A DNA stretch of 64,000 nt from Phymatolithon calcareum. Taxonomy: Eukaryota > Rhodophyta > Florideophyceae > Hapalidiales. This document shows positions 32,101 through 43,939 of this stretch, in pieces (position 1 is the stretch's first letter; every line of letters begins with the position of its first letter). Below the pieces are notes generated by a model that did not search any database, was not told where the DNA came from, and saw only the letters and a list, made by a program, of their open reading frames with translations. The stretch covers positions 2,852,001 to 2,916,000 of the forward strand of contig OZ345359.1 in the NCBI GenBank assembly GCA_977006965.1. Reading direction: 5' to 3'. A program made the position numbers and the translations under genes.

Positions 32101-33429
32101 AACGTACTCCTCGCATTACTTGTTTTCCCGGTTTTTAAATTCGACTATGGCGGAAGAGATTAAAGAGAGAACAAAAAAATATAGGACTACTTACACATGA
32201 GTATCGTAGGCTTAAGAGAAGCATAAATTTCCACCTTGCCCCAAAAGCCCTCAGCACTAGGCCCTGGGCAGAAGATGCTAACAATTCTAATACAAGACAT
32301 ATAGAAGTACCTTTCCGCGCTTCAGACGAAATGACGAGCTCTTGCTCTACAGAAAAGCAATATAGAGTTTATGATGTGAAACAAAGAGCTCTCTTGATGC
32401 ATTAATAAAGAAAGAATTGTAGCCTCCCGAAACTAGGCGCAAACCGAGAAACTATGATGCTTCTTCAGGCCAGGATGAGTTTTTCTAGTCCTTTCTTAGT
32501 AAAACTATGAAACTTTAACGCTCTGAAATAGATTAAAGAAGCTAGTGTTTCATATTTCTAAGGGTGACAAATGGTGGCAAGTCGTTCATGATGGGCTGAG
32601 AAGGTCGTCTGTCCTCCCTTATGGTACCATTTTGGGGGAGAGAGTACTTGTATTCTTCATTTGCGCCCTTCTGAGTTTCCGTCTTTACAAGCGCTTTCAA
32701 ATTAGCAACGATCGCGCACGAAATACATGAAGAGCGTATAATTAGTGCCAAAGCAGGGGTACAACAACGAAAGCATTCTGCAGTACTTATCGAAGGGACA
32801 GAAACTTTGAGACCGATACGCGTGTGGAAGTCGTCGATTCATTTATGACCGCACAGCACACTTTATGGGAGATTGTGTTTTCGCGAAATATCTTATCTCC
32901 AGTTCTTAGACACTCTGCTCAATTATCTTAGTATGAACGGGACATGATAGCAGTGGCCGGGCAAACGGGTTTCAATGGTATTGTGCGGATCATTCACATC
33001 TCGTTTAGTGTGCAACTTCGTCGATAATCAACGCCCAAGTTACTTTCGGTGTCACAAAACGGTCTATGGATGAGAATATTGTCAAGAGCTATTGCTCACA
33101 AAGGGAAGCTGTAGTAGCCTTTAGAGCACTACTGTAGTTTAAAAGTGATCAGGAGTCGAAGAAAAAAGGGCTACTAAAATTGATGTCTATTTGCAACATG
33201 CGATGAGGTGCTTTCAAAGCTGTCAAAAACGGGAACAGAACCAGGCACTAGACGAAGAATTCCGCACGGTACGCAGGGTAGACACTATACAATTAATTCT
33301 CGTAAATTAATGTTTGAATCTTGGATACTCCATTTGCAAATTACAAGAGGCAGGCAACGGTACGGTGGCCTCTTTCCAAAGCCATGGTGCCTGCATTAAT
33401 TCTATCTTGATAATGCAAAGAGTGATCTG
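32101..33429. other. Gap with possible decayed LINE RT
   Basis: At 32,560-32,640 the + strand reads KGDKWWQVVHDGLRRSSVLP, faintly like the LINE motif-B region (WCIIDRGVPQGSPLSP). Too degenerate to call. The rest is unrecognised. Confidence 0.25.
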
Positions 33430-33672
33430 GCGAAAATATTTGATGCATCTTTGCCAAGCATGTTGTGCGCAACGCATCAGCTCTGACATAGAGCTCCGAC
33501 ATAGAAGAGAATGTCAGGCTTTACTATTGATACTGCACTGTACTCTACCACCTGGGTAGCTTGTTACGTTGCATCAAAAGATGAGTCAAGATGCAAAAAA
33601 CAGTCAGTGATACCAAGAAGCCGTGAAAAGCTCCAAACTAGCAAGGAGCTTTTGAATAAAGACGTTTACTGA
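33430..33672. repeat. Repeat R5 right unit (segments B+ then A-)
   Basis: Partner of 31,850-32,100: TGTTGTGCGCAACGCATCAG (segment B), then TACTCTACCACCTGGGTAGC, AAGATGAGTCAAGATGC, CTCCAAACTAGCAAGGAGCT (segment A inverted). Confidence 0.6.
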
Positions 33673-34179
33673 TTTTTCGGGGTGTTTCAAGAATTTTTTA
33701 ATTCAACAATATACTTTACTATGGCCGAACTGCTAAGCGGACAAGATTTTTACCAACAGCTCTCCGTGTATATCCGGATTAGAAAGCTTTCTCATTGCTC
33801 CACGCCAGAAGACACAAACTTTGTGCCACTAAGCACTATGATGTAAAAGCATCTCCATCTGTTGATGCAAAGTATTATTGTTTCGGCCCGATTGCTTTGT
33901 ACCAATCCGAAGCACCGTGCAACCAGTGCTGCTATTCTTTCCATTACTTGTGCTTTGCTTCAAATTTTGAATCACTGACGCATTTTTTTTGGCTTCGTGT
34001 CTTTGTAAATCTACAAGCATCTCTCTCAAAGACGAAAAATTGAAGGTATTCGCAGCCTCTTTGTAAAGTAACCGAGTTTAGTGTATCTTGTTCTTCCTTT
34101 TTTACTCAGACTGTTCTACTGCTGTAGTCGCTTTTGGCCCTTCTTTTATTCAAGGGAAAGTCCCCTATCTTTATGTGGG
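33673..34179. other. Gap, nothing recognised
   Basis: Short frames only. No repeat partner noticed. Confidence 0.3.
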
Positions 34180-34620
34180 ACACATCCATGAGAGTTGAAA
34201 GTAGTACGCGCCCGACAGTATTGCGGTACGAACAATCCTATCTTGAGGAATGTCGATGTGACAGAATAATCTTATTTTCCAGCAGGATACCACTATATCG
34301 CCGCCTAACATAGAAGCAGCTCTATTTCCATGATACGATTATTATTAAACCGAGGCCAATATACAGCTATCGTAGTTTTCCAAGTTTTGAACACGTCATT
34401 ATCGAAGAATGCTACGTTCCTGAGAGCACTGTGTGGACGAAAAAGACAAGTACTGTACTCTTCCTTCAGTAATTGTGTTTTATGTACACGCTTTTGTGCA
34501 GTTACCACTTGGCCGACAGAAAGGATAGATATGATACCGTATGCGTTCGGAAAAAGCTACTGTACTGTACTGTATTGACAATTAGCACAAGCCCTTTCTC
34601 TTAGTTCCACGTGGAGTTCC
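34180..34620 (-). repeat. Repeat R4, right inverted arm (coding-like)
   Basis: Inverted partner of 29,490-30,030. The 67-codon reverse-strand frame 34,508-34,305 is open and aligns at protein level with the left arm (TQLLKEEYSTC, ALRNVAFFDND). Beyond it both arms share GTTAGGCGG and ATTATTCTGTCACATCGA. Confidence 0.6.
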
Positions 34621-35028
34621 GCTGTTGCTGAAGAGTGCGAAGCGATAAAGTTATCAGATCTCTGGCGCTTTAGACAAGCAAGACACCTGCCGCAGCGCGT
34701 GCCGAGATACTGTACAGTATATAAGTTTTGTTCAGTGATCGTCAATTCAAGACTGGAATCAAACGTCAACGACAATATGACACTACAAATGGAGATCGCA
34801 TGATACAGTGCCAGCAAGCATCCTTGAAGTACTGTACACTCAAAGGCAGCAGTCTTTATTTTTGCAGGACAACGTTTCAAATAAGCTGAGACTATTGAGC
34901 TGATATTCAGAAAGCCCTGACCGTCTACAAGTACCCGAATACTGTCAGGACTGATAACGTAAGAGCCTTATCCCACGGGCGCGATTGCTTCAGTTCTGTA
35001 GAGACTACGATCCGTTCGGAAATCAAAA
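34621..35028. other. Gap before helicase element copy 2
   Basis: Contains several TACTGTAC strings and no supported gene. The 5' end of the helicase element probably lies here, but no terminus is identifiable. Confidence 0.3.
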
Positions 35029-35649
35029 ATGAAAGAGCTTTACTTTGCCAAATCTCCAAGTGCAGGGGCTGTATCAAGTGACAAAATCACTTTAGAATTT
35101 ACTCACTGTTATCAAAACCTTTCGCTCGAGGCTCGATTTGCTCCCAATTTTGCGACTCCATTCTCTTCGATGGGAGACAAAATGAGCGATCTTGAGCTTC
35201 TCCGCTCCTACAGAATTCTTCCTACTCCGCAAATCTGTGGGTTTATTTGCGAACCTTGCCAAACTGAGTTTTCCATGAGCTCTACACAAGCTTTTAAAAG
35301 CCATGCAAAGATCAAGCACGAGCTTCATACTGAAGCGCAGCGCAAGCTATATAATGCACTGCTCTCGGTGAGGGGTACATTTCAGGAAGATGAGGTAGCT
35401 GTGGCGCTCTACCGAGGCAGGACTTCCGTGTTGACTCCGCTTCCGAAACTACCCGGTTTGAGAGTTGAGCAAACTAGAAGATGTCATCTGTGCCCCGCTC
35501 TCTTCAAGTCCCTGAGGTGCTTTACATCTCATCTGAAAGAAAAGCATAGTGTACCTTGCGGTTTCGCAAGCTATTGGAGTAACGCAACTTTTGTAAGCGC
35601 TCAGTCTCTCTCAAAAAAGAAGGGACAAGAATGTATTTTCCTGTCTTGA
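35029..35649 (+). pseudogene. Helicase element: N-terminal C2H2 zinc-finger segment
   Basis: 206 codons from an ATG. Finger 1: C74, C77, H92, H97 (ICEPCQTEF, FKSHAKIKH). Finger 2: C152, C155, H168, H173 (CHLCPALF, FTSHLKEKH). The segment ends by frameshift inside the shared SAQSLSKKKGQEC string. The next frame resumes at 35,631 within the overlap, so a single-base indel near 35,635 disrupts the gene. Confidence 0.75.
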
Positions 35650-37837
35650 TCGAGAGCGAGCCCCAAGCATCCCGTGCTTCAACCGAAGATTCCGGCGTAC
35701 GAGAGAAGCTACAGAGCTATGATCCTGCGAGTGTCTTAGTTATTGCAAACACGCCGCAGTACCAGCGCCATCACAGTCCGTTTGTGTTACTCGCAAAGCC
35801 CCACGAGCGTCTGAAAAACTATAACATGGACATAGAAGGCGCGGTTGCTCTACTCGCCGGCTACACTGACCTGCCCGCAGGACTTTCACAATCAGCTGTT
35901 CTCGCAATTCGAAATTCACTGAGGACTTACTACGATGAGGCCAAGTCTCTTGAAAAAATAGGAAATCTATTTTCTGGAACCTACCTCGAGATTGCAACAT
36001 TAGGATCGACAGAGTGGACTAAGCATTTCACTTTCCTGGAAGACAAATCTGCTGGAGGCACACTGGAAAATTATCTACAACACACGACGAATCTCCTGCT
36101 CATGGCCTGCAGAGAGCTCCTTGATAAGGAGAGCGTAGAAGAAAGCTGCTTTCCGTCGATTCCCATGTCGGATCGTCAGAAGGCCTTCGCGAACGTACTC
36201 GTAATGGAAGCATCTAATGGCCACTTGAACACAACCAAGTATATTCACGATTTTCTGTTCAGTCTTTTTTTCGAAGAAGGAACCCTGAATGAAGGCCCTT
36301 CAAACCTTTTCATGTACGCCTACGCAACATGCATCTGTGTCACAGAAAATGAAGGCGATCTACCAAGATTTCGTCTTGGCACTGAGGTGTCGTCAATAAT
36401 TTCGGGCCCCGTCATTTCGTGTCTTGTTTTGCATGGATGGCGGTAAAGGTGTACAACACGCTGGATACGGAAGATGATGCGCTCTGTCTCGTCAAAAAGC
36501 TGCTCCAATTTGGTGCAAAAAGCGGTGTTTGCATGCTCTCTGATCTACGCTCCCAATGCCGCCGCCTTCGAGAAACGGAGATGGAAAAAATTACTTATAC
36601 CGTTTGCGATCATCCCGATCACGTCAATTGCGGGTTTATCAATGGGATCGAGGTCAGTGCAGCTCAAGTCGGAGAGGTCCTAAAGCGTATTCAACGAAAG
36701 ATTTACCTGGAGATATTTGGAACGTTCGGGTTATTGAAAGGAAAACTGCCAACTCCAAAGTTCAGAGAGAAACAAAGAGACATGGTTCACCGAATCTCTG
36801 AGAAGAAAACGGGATACTCCTTTAAGTCAGACCCCCGCAACAAGCAGTTTATTCAATTTTGTAATGATTGGGTTTTAAGCTCCGGAGTCTTGTCCTTGTC
36901 TGAGTCTGAGTTGCACAACTGGACAAGGAAGACAGACAGAGTTGCTGAGTACCTCGTCTGTGCGATGCATATTTCTGGTGGGGCTCCAGGAAGAGGAACA
37001 AAGTTTGGCGTCAACAGTGTTATTACCAAGCCATGCGGAAGAAGGACTGTTTTCTTTGTGGGATCAGAGTGCATCTTGGCACCCTACTATAGCAAAATGA
37101 GCGTGCTTATAATGGGAGCTGTCAATTTCCTAACTCGTCACTTGGATGCCGAGACAACATTCCTCGTCAAGTCGTATTTGCTGCTCGTACACTATGTTGT
37201 TTGCTTATTCCGTAACTCGCAAGACGAGAAGAAGGCAACCACTCAAGGAGAATCGGGAGACAACGTGGTCATCGAGAAGATAAACAGCCGTTGGACTCTT
37301 CTGTGCGCTGATACGATGCTGCCGAGGCAGGTTGCGCACGTAATGAATAAGCTTTTAGAAGAGCTTGAATTTCCGCTTTCATTCAGTGATTGCAGACAAT
37401 GGCAAAGGGGTTACGCGAAATACAGAGGAAGTGTTGCTGTTCGGGCTGCAATGAATCTTGCTGCCGGTGCTAAGACATCAAATATTTCCGAGAAAGACTT
37501 TCAAGAAGCGGCAATACTACAAGGTGGTCATTTCGTACATGCTGTTGAAGCATTTTATGCCCGCGTTGAGGATTCGTTTCAAGGAACGAGTGGAAAGAAC
37601 ACTGCTCTAGACATGCGTATGTTTCAAAAAGCATCCCATGACTGCCATGTTGACCTGAGAGTTCGAAAGCCCTCATTGCCGACTTTGGGAGTACAAGGTG
37701 ATGCTCGAAATAACGAGGCGAAAATAGCTTTTAAAGAGCTTGCCACTGCCGTACAAAAGAACACGGAAGCCGTCATTTCATCCATGAGTGAGAGTCGAAC
37801 CCTGCCAACAGGGCTGAATTATGAACACCATCAATGA
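35631..37837 (+). pseudogene. Helicase element: central region
   Basis: Two open frames (35,631-36,446; 36,419-37,837, 472 codons) overlap and join with one more frameshift near 36,430. Recognisable features are LLAKPHERLKNYNMDIEGAV, TNLLLMACRELLDKES, a DPRNKQFIQFCNDWVL block, and ISGGAPGRGTKFG (residues 185-197 of the second frame). The last matches the APxRGTE motif found before the helicase domain in fungal telomere-linked helicase proteins. YYSKMSVLIMG follows, also typical of that group. The function of this domain is not established to my knowledge. Copy 1 lacks most of it. Confidence 0.7.
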
Positions 37838-38136
37838 AACCAATAAGGATGGAGAAGCCAAAGAGTATCTTCGTCGTGCCGTACAAGCCATCGGATAATT
37901 TGAAGAAATCAAAATGCTTGGGGAGATCGGGACAATGTCGCTTGCTCATGCTCAAGTACCCGCTGTGGCGACAGCATCAAGGGATCTTTTCGAGACCGGA
38001 GAGTAAGCTCAAATAGCTTCCATGGATCTGGACGATAAAATTGGTCAGCGATCCGACGTTTAATGCAGCTCAAGCGCTGCAAAAGGCTTGCTCTCTGCCG
38101 AACGTTAAATTTCGAAGCCATGAGTAGGAACTGGCT

Positions 38137-38520
38137 ATGAATGCTGTCTATCGAAAGACCAAGGATCTCGCGATAATTCTCGGGACTGGTTCAGGAAAAA
38201 CAGCCGTCGCTCTGAGTCCCATATTGTTTGAGAGGATGATAACGGTATGGATCTCACTACTGAAGGAGCTTCGTCAAGAATGCAGAAAACGGTTCGAGTC
38301 GGTAGGAGTTCAGACTCTAAGCTTTCATGAGGTGTCACAAAACCAATTCGGGGAGAGCAGAGGTATAATTCTTGTCTCTCCAGAAGATCTTCCAGGGCGA
38401 GCGTTCACGGAAATAATGAGAAGTTTTGCATGCGCAAGGAACAGAGTACGTCGCATCATTGTCGATTAGGCTCATGAGTTCCCAATGTCTGACTGAGTTC
38501 ATACACCGAGAACGATCAAT
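38137..38520 (+). pseudogene. Helicase element: RecQ/DEAH helicase N-lobe
   Basis: The Walker A motif GTGSGKT is at residues 16-22 of the open frame. Downstream are WISLLKELRQECRKRF (motif Ia neighbourhood), ILVSPEDL and RRIIVD, stop, AHEF. The last is motif II with the Glu codon replaced by TAG (38,467-38,469). The frame continues only briefly past the stop, and motifs III-VI are not visible, so the C-lobe is missing or unrecognisable. Confidence 0.75.
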
Positions 38521-38549
38521 TAAGGGAGACTAGATTCAGGATTGCTGAT

Positions 38550-39125
38550 GTGGACAGAGACCAGACATCACAAGATTTAATTTTCTTACGGGCAAATTGT
38601 GAAGCGCTTCGCGGACTCTGCTCCTTCTGCATTGTTCAGGACTGGTTGGACAAGAAACAGTTTCAGCTGAGGAGTTACGAGCACAGTTCTGACAATTGCA
38701 TCAAATTCAAGGCTTGTGAGAAGAAGCCGAATCACTCAAAATGCATTCGCTGCTTGACCTTCACGGTCATAGGCTCCAGACACACTGCCAGCAGCTGCCC
38801 AGTGCTTCAAGGTCCATCTCCCCGTGGACTTCGTTGCTGTGTCGGGTGCTTTTTGTATTTGTACAACGGCGCACGCATTCATTTGAACAATAACTACAGC
38901 AAGAGCTGTGTCTTCAATTCCGAGACAATGTTCGTTATGAGTGTATGGGGCAAGAGTAATGAAGCCCTACGAGAAAGGATTACAGAAGAGCTACTAGGTA
39001 GAGGAGATGGCTGGGCTGCTGAGAAGCTCGGAGACTGGCTTGTCAGAGACAGAATTGGAAAACCCTGTGGCATTCTGAAATCTTTTAGGTGGGTTTTGAA
39101 AGAAATGGGCCTCTTTCTACAGTAA
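38550..39125 (+). pseudogene. Helicase element: Cys-rich C-terminal region
   Basis: 191 codons open: CIKFKACEKKPNHSKCIRC suggests a zinc-binding cluster, then LYLYNGARIHLNNNYSKSCV and ELLGRGDGWAAEKLGDWLVR. The latter is shared with copy 1 (23,390-23,605) and, decayed, with 25,241 and 41,339 on the reverse strand. The last frame is the best conserved part between copies. Confidence 0.65.
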
Positions 39126-39639
39126 ATCAATTTCCATGTCATCGTCGTTCTCCTGGTACACTCGTTCCAAGATTAAAGGTCTGCGTACAAGTCACATTCC
39201 AAAGTACTGGCCGAAGACAATATCACTCTTAGGCATGTCATGCCACTTGGTCTGTCTTTTATATCCACGACTCCTGGAAAGTTGTTCGTCTCGCTTCTCA
39301 AAATTTTTACAGAGCAACACCCTTCGGCAATGTTCATACTTTGAATGTTTCTTTACCTCTTCGTAACTATGCCTTTGTCCGCTTGTGTTAATGCTTTTCT
39401 CAATTGTTCCTTATCTCTGAGAGAATTGGTCTCTGCAATATTGCCCTTCGAAAGTCCTTTGAAAGAAAGCCCGTAGAGTCTAGATCCGCTCAGAGTGTCT
39501 AGGCCTGCAAGCACTTTGAATCTTTGAAAGCTGACTTCTCTATATAGCGTGGTTTTCTGTGCACATGCTTTGGAGAGCCAGAGATCACATGTTGGTACAC
39601 TACAAGTCATTTTAAAGTTCGTAGCTCGACAAAATGGCA

Positions 39640-40880
39640 CTGAAGCGAAGGACCTCTACCGGAAAGCCCGATCATCCCACTCATCGGAAGACTGGGGTCG
39701 TTGCCAAGAGTGTAATTATCAAATTAGAGCCTTGGTGAGTAAGAGGAGGAAAGAGCAGCACCAAGAATACATCCCCGAGCTCAAGGAGAATGATGGAACA
39801 AGATGACAGAAAGCCCGATGAATTGTGCTAAATTCTCCGCGCACATTTCCTAGACATGCCGACATTCTACTTCCTTGAGGGCATGAGGAGAAGAATTGCA
39901 ACAGCTATCCTAAAAACTCTCAAAAAAAGGCAACTGGCTTTAAAAAGATGAAGACTGAAATGCTTAAATTCGAAATATCACTTAAAGCTGAAGTGTTTAC
40001 AGCCTTTTGGGAGGCCTCTGGGAAGTGTGAGGACACGTCTCTGCACTGGTATAATACACTCCACGTCCTATTAAAAATGAAGGGGACTCACAAAGACCAC
40101 AGATACGTACGTCCGATTTCTCTGCTGAGCCACTGAGGAAAATTTTTGAAACAGCAATAGACATGATGCTGCCCACTGTATACTCAAACCACAACTATCA
40201 GCTTGGGTTCCAAATGGGAAAGAGAACTGAAGTGGCTATTTTAGGATCTACTAAGCTAATAAAAGATGATCAGAGGTGGGTAGCAGTATTGGCCCCTAAG
40301 GCTGCCTACGACACAACTCCGAGAGCACACTTGGTAAACAGAATGAGACAAGTACTACTCTAGAACATCTGCGCAATGGCCGAGGCGCCCCTCACACTGT
40401 CCTCGGTTGCCAAATGTGGTGCTGCGAACAGAAACTAGTTTGTAGTGCATAGAGAGGTACCACAAAGGTTTCCTCTCATCTAAGCCTCTACAACATCGTC
40501 ATGGATGAATTCTCTGAGCAAATGAGCTGGGTGTCAACGATTTGTTGTGTAGCAATGCCTGTGGAGCGGGAGGTGATGTCCCTAGGAGAATTTGGTCATC
40601 TGGAAGAAGATGGAAAGAATGTCGACTCAATCTCGTCGAACTTCTTCCATGCGTTTTGAAAACTGATTTATGAAGAGTTTGGACTTAGAAGTGACCACTG
40701 CGGTACGCCTTTGTCCACATAAGGCCATTTTTTTCAGTAGCTTTGATGGTCGGCACCCAGGACAGTGTCAGGAATGTCTCTGCAATTACACATGGCTGTG
40801 GTGGGAGTACCTGTAAAATTCTTTTCTCGCAAGCCTGCAATTTTTTTTCCTCGTTGTTAGATCTCTGGCGATGCTTGAGA
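39640..40880 (+). pseudogene. LINE RT fragment following the helicase element
   Basis: Across frames: LHVLLKMKGTHKDHRYVRPI, SLLSH (matching LYKKGPAHVAANYRPISLLS), QLGFQMGKRTEVAILGSTKL (LGFRKDRTTYLAILRA), VLAPKAAYDTTPRAHLVNRM (motif A with the first Asp changed to Ala), then APLTLSSVAKCGA and SLYNIVMDEFSEQM (motif B). At least three frameshifts or stops. The 40,365-40,880 part duplicates 26,595-27,075. Confidence 0.72.
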
Positions 40881-41338
40881 AAAGAACAAGTGTAGATGCA
40901 CTAACACAAGAGGATACAGGCAGGGTCTCGAAGAAGCAGAGTTGAAAAGATATACGACAAGTCTAGATAGTCTCGAAGAAGGTTGTTTAGTAAAAATTTC
41001 GATAATCATGACGAACAACGTTCAAGGACTTCATCATTTAAGAGACAGACCCAATAGAATTAGATGCATGAGAGAGACCTTGAACATTATTCCGCTGTAG
41101 AGTAAATTAATGTTTTCCCAGTACTTCGGACTGTGATTGCAATGCAGAACTTTTTTCTTAGAAGAAGTGTATTTGGAACCTAAAGACAACATGCAAACTG
41201 ATATTCTGTAGAACGAGGCACATTCTCTTCAAAACCTACATAAAAGCTTTCAGAATTTCGCACAGCTTACTTACTCTTTTTCTGACAAGCCAGTGTTAAA
41301 ACGTCTCATCGGTCCAGTCATCTCCTCCACCAAGTAGC
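40881..41338. other. Gap, nothing recognised
   Basis: No supported frame. Confidence 0.3.
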
Positions 41339-41580
41339 TCATCTATAATCTCTCTTACCCCATACGCTCATAACCAGCATTGTGGCAGACTTCAAGCCAC
41401 AACTATTGCTGCAGTTTTGTTCAAATGAATTCATTCGCCGTTGTATAAATTCAAAATCCTCCGACACAGCATTGAAGTCCACTGGGAAATGGACCTTAAG
41501 GAACTGAACAGCTGCTGGCATTTCAGCTGGAGCCTATGGCCGTGAACGTGAAATAGAGAAAGAATTTTGTGTGGTACGGA
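41339..41580 (-). pseudogene. C-terminal fragment of helicase element
   Basis: The reverse strand reads SLFHVHGHRLQLKCQQLFSS, SISQWTSMLC, ILNLYNGE, with NSCGLKSATMLVMSVWGKRD in an adjoining frame. This matches copy 2 around 38,750-38,960 and the sister fragment at 25,241. Confidence 0.65.
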
Positions 41581-41587
41581 TTTATTT

Positions 41588-42316
41588 CTTCTCGGTGGAA
41601 CATTGGTGCAGGACTGAGACTCGCGCAGGTCGCACAGAAGACGACTACTCAACTCAAGACAGAGACAAGACGAGCACAAGCTTTCGTTATTTCCTTTGCA
41701 AGGGCAGCTAGTTCAATTGTGCTTTCCTTGCTCGCTCCAGCTTTTAGAGCACTAGAAAGAGCCTTTTGCTGTCACCTATACGTGTACAGCATACAGAACT
41801 AAGTCCTGCATATCGATTTTTCGATAGTGTACACAAAATATTTTAAAAAAAGTTCTTATCCGGCTTTACTACAGTAACTAAAACACATACACGCTACACG
41901 CAAAATTCTCAATGTTAAGTGATCTTCTTTCCTTTTCGCCATAAACACTGAGCATGGGTACATGCAAAAACATAGAAGAAGTGGCATGGCTCAAGGCACC
42001 ACAAAATGAATAAAGGTCTTGTACAAGAATGTGGATATTCCGATGCCGTTTTGAGTAGAAGAAACATGGTAACTCTAAACAAAGCTGATGATCTGGGGGG
42101 TACGGGTAGCAGATGTTCTGTTCTTGTTGTGAAGGGATGTCGGGCTGCTCGCTTGCCTTGTGAAGCTGCTACGTTAATGTAAATTCAGTACTTTTTTCGC
42201 GGCTCAGCTGCTGCCCTGTTGTTTTTTCAGTAACGAGCTCGCGCTGGTATGCACGACAGTGGTGATCTGCATATATTGGGTACCGAATAGAAATATTCCT
42301 CTATATATATCACGGT
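41588..42316 (+). repeat. Dispersed repeat R3, shorter copy
   Basis: Same order and orientation as 27,366-28,347 but lacking most of the GC-rich centre. Well-conserved blocks: GACTACTCAACTCAAGACAG, CTTGTGAAGCTGCTACGTTA and TAGAAATATTCCTCTATATA. Confidence 0.6.
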
Positions 42317-42849
42317 ATACAAAAGCATTTATTTCCGTTCACGCTGCTGTTTATTTTTCCCGGTGGGGAAGAAAAATTATGAAAGGGCTCCTCTTTATCG
42401 ACTACGATGCGTTGCGTCCCGGATTATTTGCATGGCATTTTACCTGCCTCTCCCGCAATTGAAAAATTTCCCATACACGTTCAAATACAGCTTCCTTGCT
42501 CACCTAAGGACTGAAATCAAAGGGGTTCGAGCTCTAGCTCTGCCTCTGTGTCTCTACTTTCCTCAACTATCTTGACGAATCTTTATTTTAGCGTCCCCAG
42601 GAAGAAATATCCCCGAATATCTCTTGTTTCTTGTTAACGTTGCCTCACTAGTGGTCCCCAGTGCCACAATGCCCACTTTACAAAGAGCATAGTATCAATT
42701 TTCTACAGGATTCTCACTACTGATATATACTTGGATTTTGTCCGATGTTGAATGGCCAGCGTGCTCACATAGTGGCCTGATAAAGGCTTTCACTAGCCTG
42801 ATGCTTTTCTCACTGCTGTATCTTCTCCTTGTCGTGCCTAAAGCTGTCC
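42317..42849. other. Gap, nothing recognised
   Basis: Short + frames (42,363-42,575) unsupported. Confidence 0.3.
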
Positions 42850-43432
42850 TGAGTCAGTATAATAGAGAGAAGCATACGAATCGAAAGATCTAGTGAGTAG
42901 TCAAATCACGTTTGTGTAGGGATCCTCTCAGCAAGTTATCCAACTACTCAGAATAGAGGTTACTGGAGGTCTAACAATAAATCGACACACAGTACTTTCC
43001 AGAATATCTTCCAGGCCGAGAAAGCAGTAAAAAATGAAAATACATTCAATATCAGAAGCTTTCGGTGAGTAAAAGTAGTTTAGATGCTTGACAGGCTCAG
43101 AACTGTGTTTCGAAAAGCTGTCTTCTTCACTGCCACAACTTTGAATAAGTCTCGAAATTTGGTCAATGATCTATTACATGTCGAGTGGTAGACGCGGAGA
43201 CAAGAGCAGTGTATTTTGGGCTCAAAAATAGGTTAATGAGAAAAAGAGCCTTGCATACGCCAATCTCGAGTCGGGAGAGCCTCTTTGTTTCTCAAAGATC
43301 TAAGGCTCAAAATCGCTTCACATAGAAAGCTGAAACAAATCTTTACTAGATAGTTTGCAAATAGGAAATCGATAAAAGTGATGGCTCGACAGTATTGAGA
43401 AGATGAAGGCTGATATCCAACAAGCACTTCTC
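42850..43432 (+). repeat. Dispersed repeat R1, copy 2
   Basis: Inverted partner of 16,750-17,335, with matching blocks over its whole length. No coding frame. Confidence 0.7.
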
Positions 43433-43440
43433 GCTTAGAT

Positions 43441-43556
43441 TAGTTTCACAACGGTGGTGGAGCTGGCTGCTCTCAAACGCATTCTATATATCTGCATGAA
43501 CACTTCTGACTCACTAGTGCACTTGACGTGCCCTACATACGAGCCGGAAAGATAGT
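43441..43556 (+). pseudogene. LINE ORF2 C-terminal scrap
   Basis: Reads TTVVELAALKRILYI, then MNTSDSLVHL and a stop, comparable with LINE-1f AVVELVALQRTLASS. About 115 bp, abutting repeat R1. Confidence 0.45.
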
Positions 43557-43939
43557 GTGTCGTAAACATTTACTACGCACTATGTCCCCGGTTCGTACTA
43601 AAGATTGAAAAGCAGCCCTGCTAGCTTGAAATCTTATTTTGGAAGCATGTAAAAAAATGAGCATATACGCCAGATGGTATTGCTTTTTGCTACAACGAAT
43701 AAACTATCTGGAGGTCAATCGAGGGATATTGGAGGGGCTTTTTTTGAAAGCTGCCTCTCTATGCGGGAAAGATATCTTTGTGCGTCACCCTCCTTTCTAG
43801 TCGCACAGATCCAAGATCCGTAGTTGTACAGAGAACAGAAGACTGTGCTGAAAAAGCTGTATGTGGATGACACTAGTGCCTCGTGCTTCGGATGGCTTTC
43901 TCAATCATTAATTGTAAACCATCCAAAGCTTATACGCTC
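43557..43939. other. Gap, nothing recognised
   Basis: No frame or repeat partner noticed. Confidence 0.3.

Larger units (their letters stand above)
35029..39640 (+). mobile_element. Zinc-finger/RecQ-like helicase element, copy 2 (most complete)
   Basis: A single degenerate gene of about 1,300 codons in consecutive frames: two C2H2 fingers (35,029-35,649), a long central region (35,631-36,446 and 36,419-37,837), a helicase N-terminal lobe (38,137 to about 38,520), a Cys-rich C-terminal tail (38,550-39,125) and a conserved 3' flank (39,126-39,640). The order matches fungal telomere-linked RecQ-type helicases and their relatives: paired C2H2 fingers, then a region with a GAPxRGTE-like motif, then helicase. 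Several frameshifts and a stop in the DEAH box show it is dead. Fragments of the same family occur at 15.4, 18.5, 21.7-24.1, 25.2 and 41.3 kb. Whether it is a transposon or an amplified subtelomeric gene is unknown. Confidence 0.75.
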
